Source: Effrenium voratum (taxonomy: Eukaryota > Sar > Dinophyceae > Suessiales > Symbiodiniaceae). Taken from it: DNA of 64,000 bases. Position numbers and translations under genes: made by a program. A model generated the notes under the pieces. The model searched no databases. It was not told the origin of the DNA and saw only the letters and a program-made list of their open reading frames with translations. Location: assembly GCA_963377175.1 (NCBI GenBank), contig CAUJNA010001624.1:115001-179000 (forward strand), given 5' to 3'. Positions 59,301-59,652 of this stretch are shown here, piece by piece. The first letter of the stretch is position 1, and each line of letters starts with the position of its first letter.

Positions 59301-59307
59301 ACTTCAC
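13357..59307 (-). CDS. Spliced gene: single-domain voltage-gated cation channel with helical N-terminus and C-terminal EF-hands (gene span)
   Basis: This is the span of one inferred minus-strand gene made of about 28 short exons listed separately. Seen: six-transmembrane landmarks in the right order (S1, S2-S3, arginine-ladder S4, S5, pore with TFSGSWP, start of S6), followed by two EF-hand regions and a stop codon at 13,357. Most neighbouring exons agree in reading phase, which is the main evidence that they belong together. Known: single-domain and four-domain channels of the NaV/CaV superfamily are abundant in dinoflagellates, and many carry EF-hands after S6. Inferred: a plasma or organelle membrane cation channel gated by voltage and modulated by calcium. 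Gaps: no start codon, no S4-S5 linker exon, no exon for the end of S6. The helical exons from 36.7 to 59.3 kb could instead belong to a separate upstream gene. Roughly 95 percent of the span is intron. Confidence 0.7.
13902..14017 (-). CDS. Exon 27: C-terminal amphipathic helix
   Basis: [20 protein letters not shown], then [18 protein letters not shown] plus one base. Acceptor AAACTCAG, donor GT (GAGG|GTAGGC). In phase with exons 26 and 28. The sequence is a strongly charged helix that could form a coiled coil for channel assembly, which is an inference from pattern only. Confidence 0.82.
15321..15397 (-). CDS. Exon 26: end of second EF-hand and exit helix
   Basis: [18 protein letters not shown], then SIMIMHE plus CA. 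Starting at the CCCGAG acceptor gives loop positions 11-12 as E-E and completes a canonical loop, [12 protein letters not shown]. The donor is GC (GAGCA|GCTGCT), and CA plus the first G of exon 27 makes glutamine. The RLKG-ARAID wording is typical of this position in dinoflagellate channels. Confidence 0.87.
16668..16724 (-). CDS. Exon 25: second EF-hand, loop positions 1-10
   Basis: Exactly 19 codons, [19 protein letters not shown], phase 0 at both ends. Acceptor GCGCACTCAG, donor GT (TAT|GTCGCT). [10 protein letters not shown] supplies the first ten loop positions (D1, D3, D5, G6). The intron falls inside the calcium loop and the remaining two positions come from exon 26. Confidence 0.85.
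18526..18573 (-). CDS. Exon 24: helix between EF-hands
   Basis: Sixteen codons, [16 protein letters not shown], phase 0 at both ends. Acceptor GGAAGAG, donor GC (CAC|GCGCCT). Joined with its neighbours it reads [32 protein letters not shown], which has the length and spacing of the exiting and entering helices of an EF-hand pair in related channels. The frame is open on both sides, so without the homology argument the edges would be unclear. Confidence 0.72.
18770..19490. repeat. Diverged tandem duplication, unit about 430 bp
   Basis: Shared blocks occur in the same order: GAATGGGGGGTCACTGG, GTCCAATAGTACTGTGGATG (and ACAATACTGTGGATGG), TTGAAACACTGTATTTGTGG, TATTTACAGGGGAA, CATTCCAGGGTTTCTTAGG. 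An extra partial unit at 19,058-19,120 repeats the GTTGAAACA ... GGTTTCTTAGG end. Lies in the intron between exons 23 and 24. Confidence 0.7.
20511..20613 (-). CDS. Exon 23: first EF-hand
   Basis: One base, then [16 protein letters not shown], then [12 protein letters not shown] (a complete 12-residue calcium loop with D1, S3, D5, G6, S9, E12), then LEAALQ. Acceptor with tract (TTTTGTGTGG...TTGCAG). The donor appears to be GA (CAG|GACCGG), the only choice that continues as [11 protein letters not shown] with the next exon. GA donors are known in dinoflagellates. Likely a cytoplasmic calcium sensor that modulates gating. Confidence 0.82.
21554..21583. mobile_element. TIR element family F1, partial copy E
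   Basis: Only the left 30 bp is recognisable: TA-GGTCCTCCAGTGGAGAGG followed by TTAGAATAAG. The right half and its terminal repeat are missing, and the sequence passes directly into the GC-rich block that holds tentative exon 22. Either a truncated copy or one whose other half was captured into the exon side. Confidence 0.6.
21653..21694 (-). CDS. Exon 22, tentative: segment between S6 and the EF-hands
   Basis: Proposed as [13 protein letters not shown] plus AA, from acceptor CCGAG to a GC donor (GGAA|GCCGC). Homologous channels have an AANDAE-like stretch just after S6, and AANSDGEAE resembles it. The outgoing phase fits the next exon, giving lysine at the join. Two other frames are open across 21.59-21.72 kb, so this is a reasoned guess. 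A partial GGTCCTCCAGT-type element starts about 70 bp downstream. Confidence 0.35.
23616..23647. repeat. TTCGGT hexanucleotide array
   Basis: About five units of TTTCGG on the plus strand. Lies in the intron after the S6-start exon. Confidence 0.8.
23730..23757 (-). CDS. Exon 21: start of S6 (28 bp micro-exon)
   Basis: One base completing tryptophan, then YAVFWIAYQ, between acceptor CCTAG and donor CAG|GTGGTG. It continues VSEW of the pore exon, and the aromatic, hydrophobic start of S6 is as expected. At 28 bp it is the smallest exon here, supported only because both its phase and its wording fit. The rest of S6 was not found in 20.6-23.7 kb. Confidence 0.75.
24684..24782. mobile_element. 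TIR element family F1, copy A (99 bp incl. TA)
   Basis: Begins TA-GGTCCTCCAGTAGAGAGG and ends TACTGGGGGACC-TA. The ends are 12 bp inverted repeats with two mismatches and are flanked by TA on both sides, as in Tc1/mariner-type insertions. The interior has the family core TAGAATAAG ... TGTAGTCTATTTTAGTAGGG. It starts 88 bp inside the intron after the pore exon. The right end runs straight into a (TA)n tract. No coding capacity, so MITE-like or introner-like. Confidence 0.8.
24871..24977 (-). CDS. Exon 20: pore helix and selectivity filter
   Basis: Read as [20 protein letters not shown], then [16 protein letters not shown] (last codon split). It joins in phase to exon 19 (HREW, then IYYG). The filter region is [10 protein letters not shown], where bacterial sodium channels have TLESW, so the filter glutamate position is occupied by glycine. 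The donor must be GC (GAATG|GCCTCT): only then do TG and the first G of exon 21 restore the tryptophan in SEWYAVF. An intronic TIR element lies 88 bp downstream. Confidence 0.93.
25105..25447. repeat. CA-rich microsatellite complex
   Basis: (CA)n with ACACAAATAC and a (CAGACA)n block at about 25,320-25,390. It is the middle of the intron between the S5 and pore exons. It keeps a 414-codon minus-strand frame open across the intron by chance. Confidence 0.9.
25893..25991 (-). CDS. Exon 19: S5
   Basis: Exactly 33 codons, phase 0 at both ends: [20 protein letters not shown], then [13 protein letters not shown]. Pyrimidine-rich acceptor (TTTTTTTCTGG...GAG), GT donor (TGG|GTCTAT). It contains the end of S5 and the turret. 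The pattern SQLL-EF-LD-S then E-REW is characteristic of the dinoflagellate channel family as I recall it. An uninterrupted open frame bridges to the pore exon through a CA microsatellite, but that bridge is intron. Confidence 0.92.
25992..28989. other. Intron region between S4 and S5 exons; must hide the S4-S5 linker exon
   Basis: Contains the F4 element at 28.66 kb and a GGGAGG repeat near 27.19 kb. Plus-strand polar frames at 27.9-28.1 kb and 28.55-28.66 kb are open but have no exon-like splice context. The gene needs roughly 15-25 residues here for the S4-S5 linker and early S5. I searched the minus strand and did not find them. Confidence 0.5.
28661..28751. mobile_element. TIR element family F4, copy A (91 bp)
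   Basis: Starts CCCAGAGGGTCCAAG and ends CTTGGACCCTCTGGG, a perfect 15 bp terminal inverted repeat. The interior has AAGGAGGTACTTAGA and a run of C followed by A. Lies in the long intron region between the S4 and S5 exons. Confidence 0.8.
28990..29057 (-). CDS. Exon 18: S4 voltage sensor, second part (3' end unresolved)
   Basis: After acceptor GCGCCAG the reading is [13 protein letters not shown]. It continues the arginine-every-third-residue ladder of exon 17 exactly in register and phase. The frame stays open to about 28,955 ([10 protein letters not shown]), but homologous channels switch to the S4-S5 helix here, so I expect a GC or GT donor shortly after NLQQ. The given end is an estimate. 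The S4-S5 linker must be in an exon between 26.0 and 29.0 kb that I could not identify. Confidence 0.75.
30017..30078 (-). CDS. Exon 17: S4 voltage sensor, first part
   Basis: Twenty codons plus two bases, [20 protein letters not shown], after a GCGCAG acceptor in phase 0 with exon 16. Arginines recur every third residue. The donor is read as GC (CGACG|GCGCGC), leaving CG to pair with the first G of the next exon and make another arginine in register. An alternative upstream acceptor would add QPFDAGYAQ. Confidence 0.88.
30158..30275. other. AT-rich intronic patch
   Basis: About 118 bp of AT-rich sequence (AATTTGTAAATAAAC ... CATATATACATATAATG) about 80 bp upstream of the first S4 exon in gene orientation. 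No further signal seen. Confidence 0.5.
31097..31204 (-). CDS. Exon 16: S2 end and S3
   Basis: Exactly 36 codons, phase 0 at both ends: [20 protein letters not shown], then [16 protein letters not shown]. Acceptor AACTCAG, donor GT (GAC|GTATAT). It has the diagnostic S2 glutamate followed by an arginine (LEIAWR) and the S3 motif with aspartate ([11 protein letters not shown]) that form the charge-transfer centre in voltage sensors. One of the most secure calls in the window. Confidence 0.92.
31953..32054 (-). CDS. Exon 15: S1-S2 loop and start of S2
   Basis: Exactly 34 codons, phase 0 at both ends: [20 protein letters not shown], then [14 protein letters not shown]. The acceptor is TATTTTGCAG and the donor is a textbook GTATGT-like site (TTG|GTATGT). 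The [10 protein letters not shown] stretch is the start of S2. Joining to exon 16 gives a continuous S2 ending [11 protein letters not shown]. Confidence 0.88.
33097..33210. mobile_element. TIR element family F1, copy B (114 bp)
   Basis: TA-GGTCCTCCAGTA at the left, TACAGGGGGCCC-TA at the right, with the same core as copy A. It lies about 72 bp into the intron that follows the S1 exon. Slightly more diverged at the right terminus than copies A and D. Confidence 0.75.
33283..33397 (-). CDS. Exon 14: channel S1 and S1-S2 loop
   Basis: Read as [18 protein letters not shown], then [20 protein letters not shown]. The hydrophobic run is the C-terminal part of S1. The QWRG and WPGA signatures are familiar around S1 in dinoflagellate channels (from memory of the family). 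Two acceptors are possible: 33,397, in phase with exon 13, or 33,387 (CTTCAG|GTG). The donor is most likely GC (GCG|GCGCC), which gives phase 0 into exon 15. A TIR element starts about 70 bp downstream. Confidence 0.8.
33466..33553. mobile_element. TIR element family F4, copy B (88 bp)
   Basis: Starts CCCAGAGGGTCCTTG and ends CTTGGACCCTCTGGG. The interior CTAAGGAGGTACTTAGA matches copy A closely. Located about 70 bp upstream of the S1 exon acceptor in gene orientation. Confidence 0.8.
34465..34990. repeat. CCAA tetranucleotide array grading into AAC/CA repeats
   Basis: Long runs of (CCAA)n with AGCAACCA variants to about 34,840, then ACACAAACA-type repeats. Open in several frames on the minus strand (VGWL repeats), which is an artefact. 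Lies in the intron between exons 13 and 14. Confidence 0.9.
35285..35430. repeat. CCAG and CA/AAAC simple repeats
   Basis: (CCAG)n at about 35,288-35,320, followed by AACCAACA, CAAACAAA and CACACA tracts up to the F8 repeat at 35,441. Confidence 0.8.
35441..35538. repeat. Intronic repeat family F8, copy B
   Basis: GGCTGTCCTCAGATTCCCTG, CTAAAAGTTTAACTTT, AGTGGGTTAAGTGGAAAC, then CTAAAAAAAGCTAAAAAGCT. Aligns with the copy at 1.44 kb over its whole length. Confidence 0.7.
35550..35643. repeat. AAGC tetranucleotide array
   Basis: (AAGC)n with a few CCAG and CAAACAAG interruptions. Lies in the same intron as the CCAA array. A similar array occurs at 52.6 kb. Confidence 0.9.
35872..36005 (-). CDS. 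Exon 13 (cytoplasmic segment just before S1)
   Basis: Forty-four codons plus two bases: [20 protein letters not shown], then [20 protein letters not shown], then TDSF. Acceptor TTGCGGCAG; GT donor (TCGG|GTGAAA). The [11 protein letters not shown] part is hydrophobic enough to be membrane-associated. An upstream-repeat copy (36,030-36,149) ends about 25 bp before the acceptor. The best phase-compatible join to S1 uses an AAAAG acceptor at 33,398. Confidence 0.65.
36030..36149. repeat. Intronic repeat family F7, copy A
   Basis: TTGGTTAACGTTGGAAGGGG ... GCAGTTAAGTGG ... GATTTCAACCACT ... CCACAATAAGCAAAAA ... TGTTTCCCAACAAC. A second copy of about 85 percent identity lies at 49.2 kb. This one ends about 25 bp before the acceptor of exon 13, so it may supply the pyrimidine-rich or branch region. 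Confidence 0.7.
36712..36786 (-). CDS. Exon 12 (coiled-coil segment before the channel core)
   Basis: Twenty-five codons, [20 protein letters not shown] then DFKES. Acceptor TTTCGTGAG; proposed GC donor (TCG|GCGCTT); phase 0 at both ends. The same frame is open upstream as [11 protein letters not shown] to an AG at about 36,825, so the exon may be longer. Strongly protein-like and GC-rich. The plus-strand reading is poor. Confidence 0.65.
37421..37487. repeat. Intronic repeat family F8, copy C (short)
   Basis: GCTGCCCTCAGATCCCCTAA, then AGTTTATCGCTTTTAGTGGG and CTCAATGGAAAC. Lacks the A-rich tail. A detached A-rich tail of the same type (ACCACTGAACCAACTAAAAA) is at 37,684-37,715, beside exon 11. 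Confidence 0.6.
37496..37620. mobile_element. TIR element family F5, copy B (125 bp)
   Basis: Left GTTGACCCAGGATTAATAAA and right TTTATGAATCCGGGGTTAAC are inverted repeats of about 20 bp. The interior holds a second, shorter inverted pair, GGGGGTGTTCC ... GGACACCCCCC. Lies in the intron after exon 11. Confidence 0.65.
37729..37791 (-). CDS. Exon 11 (glutamine/alanine-rich helix)
   Basis: Twenty-one codons, [20 protein letters not shown] then A. Acceptor CCATTCAG, donor GT (GCG|GTCCTA), phase 0 at both ends. It continues well from HWEA of exon 10 and into AKEKDAL of exon 12. The 3' side is immediately followed by an intronic segment resembling the family whose A-rich end reads AACCAACTAAAAA, also seen beside the exon at 1.6 kb. 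Confidence 0.55.
38318..38720. repeat. CA-rich microsatellite complex
   Basis: ACGCACGC, (CACA)n, (AAACAC)n, ACAGAC and a terminal (CCAG)n block at about 38,690-38,715. Intron between exons 10 and 11. Confidence 0.9.
39842..39945. repeat. Short tandem repeat of CGGAAATCGG type
   Basis: Five to six units of about 16-19 bp, such as ACGCGGAAATCGGCGGAA. Related dispersed units occur at 39.60-39.67 kb. Borders the open stretch at 39.96-40.10 kb. Confidence 0.75.
39962..40105 (-). CDS. Possible exon or coding remnant inside the intron between exons 10 and 11
   Basis: A minus-strand open stretch reads [20 protein letters not shown], then [19 protein letters not shown], then KRHRQ. It looks more protein-like than the surrounding intron, but has no convincing acceptor and ordinary GC content. 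It could be an alternative exon, a pseudogene or a transposon remnant. Exons 10 and 11 join in phase without it. Confidence 0.2.
40385..41528. repeat. Composite satellite: TAG trinucleotide arrays separated by a higher-order unit
   Basis: Arrays of (TAG)n / (AGT)n alternate with a unique block that occurs twice (about 40,665-40,812 and 40,905-41,050): GACTTGGCGCTGGCCTTGGC, then GGGTATGATTCG repeated three times, then GGCTAGGTGCAAAACGGCAC, then TGATTAC. The block GGTATGATTCGGGG also caps both ends (40,385-40,446 and 41,464-41,528). Long poly-Ser, poly-Leu or poly-Thr frames are artefacts. Lies in the intron between exons 10 and 11. Confidence 0.85.
42075..42128. repeat. CCCCAC hexanucleotide array
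   Basis: CCCACCCCAC units on the plus strand, just beyond the F1 copy C side of the intron after exon 10. Confidence 0.85.
42237..42351. mobile_element. TIR element family F1, copy C (115 bp)
   Basis: TA-GGTCCTCCAGTAGAGAGG at the left and CACTGGGGGAGC-TA at the right, with core TAGTCTATTTTAGTAGGGG. It lies about 58 bp into the intron after exon 10. It shares the internal AAAAGTTGGCAC segment with copy D, so C and D form a subfamily. Confidence 0.78.
42410..42478 (-). CDS. Exon 10 (basic helical segment)
   Basis: Exactly 23 codons, phase 0 at both ends: [20 protein letters not shown] then WEA. The acceptor has a clear tract (CCCGTTTTTTTCCGGAG) and the donor is GT (GCG|GTTTCC). The open frame extends 5' through [13 protein letters not shown], so an upstream acceptor near 42,523 is possible. 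A GGTCCTCCAGTA-type element starts about 58 bp into the next intron. Confidence 0.6.
42479..45478. other. Intron between exons 9 and 10
   Basis: Three kb with a short GT microsatellite near 44.52 kb, a homopolymer C tract near 44.01 kb and A/C-rich tracts near 44.83 kb. A plus-strand frame at 43.80-43.94 kb ([20 protein letters not shown]) is alanine-rich and against the gene direction, so I do not call it. Confidence 0.45.
45479..45606. mobile_element. TIR element family F1, copy D (128 bp)
   Basis: TA-GGTCCTCCAGTAGAGAGG at the left and TACTGGGGGACC-TA at the right. It carries a short insertion relative to copy C after TAGAATAAG. It lies about 23 bp into the intron after the tentative exon 9. 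Confidence 0.8.
45630..45725 (-). CDS. Exon 9, tentative (basic, proline-rich linker)
   Basis: A very GC-rich block with several open frames. The phase-0 reading after GCCGAG is [20 protein letters not shown] then [12 protein letters not shown]. The proposed donor is GC (CGA|GCCACT). The intron would start with GCCAC and the next exon also starts with GCCAC, a boundary direct repeat of the kind reported for dinoflagellate introns. A GGTCCTCCAGTA-type element lies 23 bp downstream of this donor. Disordered composition; edges uncertain. Confidence 0.35.
46101..46159 (-). CDS. Exon 8 (coiled-coil segment)
   Basis: Read as [19 protein letters not shown]. Acceptor GAAGCCAG; donor GT (AGC|GTGAAG). 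It enters in phase 1 and leaves in phase 0. The two competing open frames across 45.86-46.19 kb are alanine-rich and less protein-like. A 1.4 kb GC-rich degenerate repeat begins only about 85 bp upstream in gene orientation. Confidence 0.5.
46245..47660. repeat. GC-rich degenerate minisatellite field, 1.4 kb
   Basis: Mosaic of short units such as GTCTGAGACTGGCCTCAGGC, CCCAGCCCAGCC, CAGCAACCCGCC, GGCCAGGCCTGTCTGACGTG and CAAGCACAGCTCAGCCCAGC, reused in changing order. Two longer stretches (46,680-46,830 and 47,135-47,260) are near copies of each other, both with CATCCAGCAACCCGCC ... CCCATGGCTTCGCAGCCTCG. Lies in the intron between exons 7 and 8. Confidence 0.85.
48597..48693. mobile_element. 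TIR element family F2, copy A
   Basis: Ends TGCCCAGTGG and CCACTGGGCA are perfect 10 bp inverted repeats about 97 bp apart. The interior includes GGGAACCCTTCCCAAAA. Lies in the intron between exons 7 and 8. A second copy is at 58.7 kb. Confidence 0.7.
49205..49318. repeat. Intronic repeat family F7, copy B
   Basis: TTGGTTGACGTTGGAAGGGG ... CAGTTAAGTGGG ... CCACAATAAGCAAAAA ... TGTTTCCCAACAAC, matching the copy at 36.0 kb. It lies about 50 bp into the intron after exon 7. Confidence 0.7.
49372..49423 (-). CDS. Exon 7 (coiled-coil segment)
   Basis: Seventeen codons, [17 protein letters not shown], plus one base, ending at a GC donor (GCAG|GCGGC). Two other frames are open here. I chose this one because both ends fit: phase 0 from exon 6, and the split codon G+AC with exon 8 gives aspartate, reading RLAD then CEEARLL. 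Helical, charged. Confidence 0.5.
50736..50820. repeat. Intronic repeat family F9, copy B
   Basis: CCTGAGTGGATAGGCCAAAA, CAAGTCCAAGCTCCTGCTTA, CCACCGAAGTGGTCTTCCAC, CAAAAAAGAACATCCAGAAA. Lies immediately before the F5 element at 50.83 kb. Confidence 0.6.
50830..50938. mobile_element. TIR element family F5, copy A (109 bp)
   Basis: Left GTTCACCCCGGATTAATCAA and right TTGATTAATATGGGGTCAAC form inverted repeats of about 20 bp with few mismatches. The interior repeats TTCATTAAT-like motifs. Lies in the intron between exons 6 and 7. Confidence 0.65.
50977..51297. repeat. 27-bp minisatellite, about 11-12 copies
   Basis: Repeats of TTGGCTTGTGGCTGCAAAAA-TCCATGT with scattered variants (some units lack the CAAAAATCCATG half). 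Because 27 is a multiple of three, long open frames arise on both strands, but they are repeat artefacts. The array starts about 48 bp into the intron after exon 6. Confidence 0.85.
51345..51458 (-). CDS. Exon 6 (coiled-coil segment)
   Basis: Exactly 38 codons, phase 0 at both ends: [20 protein letters not shown], then [18 protein letters not shown]. It has a strong acceptor (long pyrimidine tract TTTCTTTTTCC then GGAG) and a GT donor (GCG|GTGACG). The ELERQNAAL stretch has the heptad look of a coiled coil. A 27 bp tandem minisatellite starts about 48 bp into the following intron. One of the best-supported N-terminal exons. Confidence 0.7.
51772..51866. repeat. Intronic repeat family F9, copy A
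   Basis: GGCTGAGTGGATGGCCCAAA, then TTTACCACTAAAATTGTCTT, then CCCAAAAAGTTTGAAGTTC. The core ACCACTAAAATGGTCTTCC is itself partly palindromic. Other copies: 50,736-50,820, 3,161-3,240 and 59,485-59,545. Confidence 0.6.
52556..52692. repeat. AAGC/AGGC tetranucleotide array
   Basis: Mixed (AAGC)n and (AGGC)n giving poly-Ala/Cys/Leu frames on the minus strand, which are artefacts. Lies in the intron between exons 5 and 6. Confidence 0.9.
53171..53249 (-). CDS. Exon 5 (N-terminal region, acidic helical)
   Basis: Read as [19 protein letters not shown] then LAQDISG. The acceptor has a good pyrimidine-rich tract (CCTTGCCCGCAG) and the donor is GT (GGA|GTCGGC). It enters in phase 2 and leaves in phase 0, matching exons 4 and 6. 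The strand choice rests on splice sites and phase, because an open frame also exists on the plus strand. No domain recognised. Confidence 0.55.
53983..54062. mobile_element. Partial TIR element family F3 with nested palindrome
   Basis: Shares GCCATAGGTGTCCTTTTAGG and the ATGGCCCTGG segment with the copy at 59.1 kb, but lacks the second F3 terminus. Its right half is a separate inverted pair, ATGGCCCTGG ... CCAGGGCCAT. Located just upstream of exon 4's donor side. Confidence 0.5.
54094..54144 (-). CDS. Exon 4 (N-terminal region)
   Basis: Read as [16 protein letters not shown], starting after the acceptor GCTGTAAG and ending at a GC donor (TTTTT|GCGAAC) chosen because it restores phase with exon 5. 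A second open frame runs through the same bases. I prefer this one because its start phase matches exon 3 and its residues are helical. If the GC donor is wrong, the helix continues as [10 protein letters not shown]. Confidence 0.5.
55703..55797 (-). CDS. Exon 3 (N-terminal region, charged helical)
   Basis: This is a GC-rich stretch in a less GC-rich surround, read as [18 protein letters not shown] followed by [13 protein letters not shown]. Acceptor CCGCCCAG; donor CGACG|GTTGG, phase 2. The split codon CG+G with the first base of exon 4 gives arginine and keeps the frame. The open frame continues upstream to about 55,850 ([15 protein letters not shown]), so the true acceptor could be further 5'. 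No known domain is recognised. The alternating charged and hydrophobic pattern suggests a coiled coil. Confidence 0.6.
57559..57594 (-). CDS. Exon 2 (N-terminal region, 12 codons)
   Basis: [12 protein letters not shown] lies between an AACCAG acceptor and a consensus-like donor TCA|GTAAAT. It is phase 0 at both ends, in frame with exons 1 and 3. The joined reading (ending ELE, then [12 protein letters not shown], then EALASNL) is a plausible continuous helix. Very small exons are seen elsewhere in this gene (28, 48 and 57 bp), so the size is not an objection, but a 36 bp call by eye remains uncertain. Confidence 0.4.
58685..58782. mobile_element. TIR element family F2, copy B
   Basis: Ends TGCCCAGTGGCC and GCCACTGGGCA, interior GGGAACCCTTCCCAAAAC, closely matching the copy at 48.6 kb. 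Lies in the intron between exons 1 and 2. Both copies are followed by ACTGGG. Confidence 0.7.
59138..59227. mobile_element. TIR element family F3 with CCACAG target duplication
   Basis: The left end CCATAGGTGTCCTTTTAG and right end AAAAAGGACACCTATGC are inverted repeats of about 18 bp. The element is bracketed by direct repeats CCACAG (59,132-59,137 and 59,228-59,233), a probable target-site duplication. It lies 41 bp into the intron after exon 1. A partial relative (53,983-54,060) has the same CCATAGGTGTCCTTTTAGGG end. Confidence 0.75.
59269..59307 (-). CDS. Exon 1 of those found (N-terminal region, helical)
   Basis: Thirteen codons ([13 protein letters not shown]) between a CCAG acceptor and a GT donor (GAG|GTCGGG). 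It is phase 0 at both ends and joins in frame to the next exon at 57.6 kb. The residue pattern is amphipathic and helical. It is the most 5' exon I can support. Earlier exons with the start codon probably lie further right or outside the window. A 90 bp inverted-repeat element begins 41 bp into the following intron. The short length keeps confidence moderate. Confidence 0.45.
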
Positions 59308-59560
59308 CTGGCATGCTGAGTGAAGCATGCCAAGCAGCCATCAATCCACAAACACATGTGTAACTATCTATATATATATATATATAATGTTATGTATATA
59401 TGTCTGAAGACATACAGGACATCTACTATAAACATATACACAAATACACATCGCTCCCCGAGTCAGGGGGTGCCAGGAAATGTTTCAGATTGTTCTCTAC
59501 CACTAAAATGGTCTTCCCGGAAAGCTCGACGCCCAGGATCTCCAAGACAGATGTGTATGT

Positions 59561-59652
59561 GTGCCCTCAGATCCCCCGCTAAAGGTTGAATATTGGAAAC
59601 CCCCGCTGAACCCCCACAAAAAAAAACAAAAAAAAACACTTAAGGGAATGGC
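59561..59652. repeat. Intronic or flanking repeat family F8, copy D
   Basis: GTGCCCTCAGATCCCCCGCT, AAAGGTTGAATATTGGAAAC, then CCACAAAAAAAAACAAAAAA and CTTAAGGGAATGGC. Lies about 250 bp upstream of exon 1. Confidence 0.65.
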
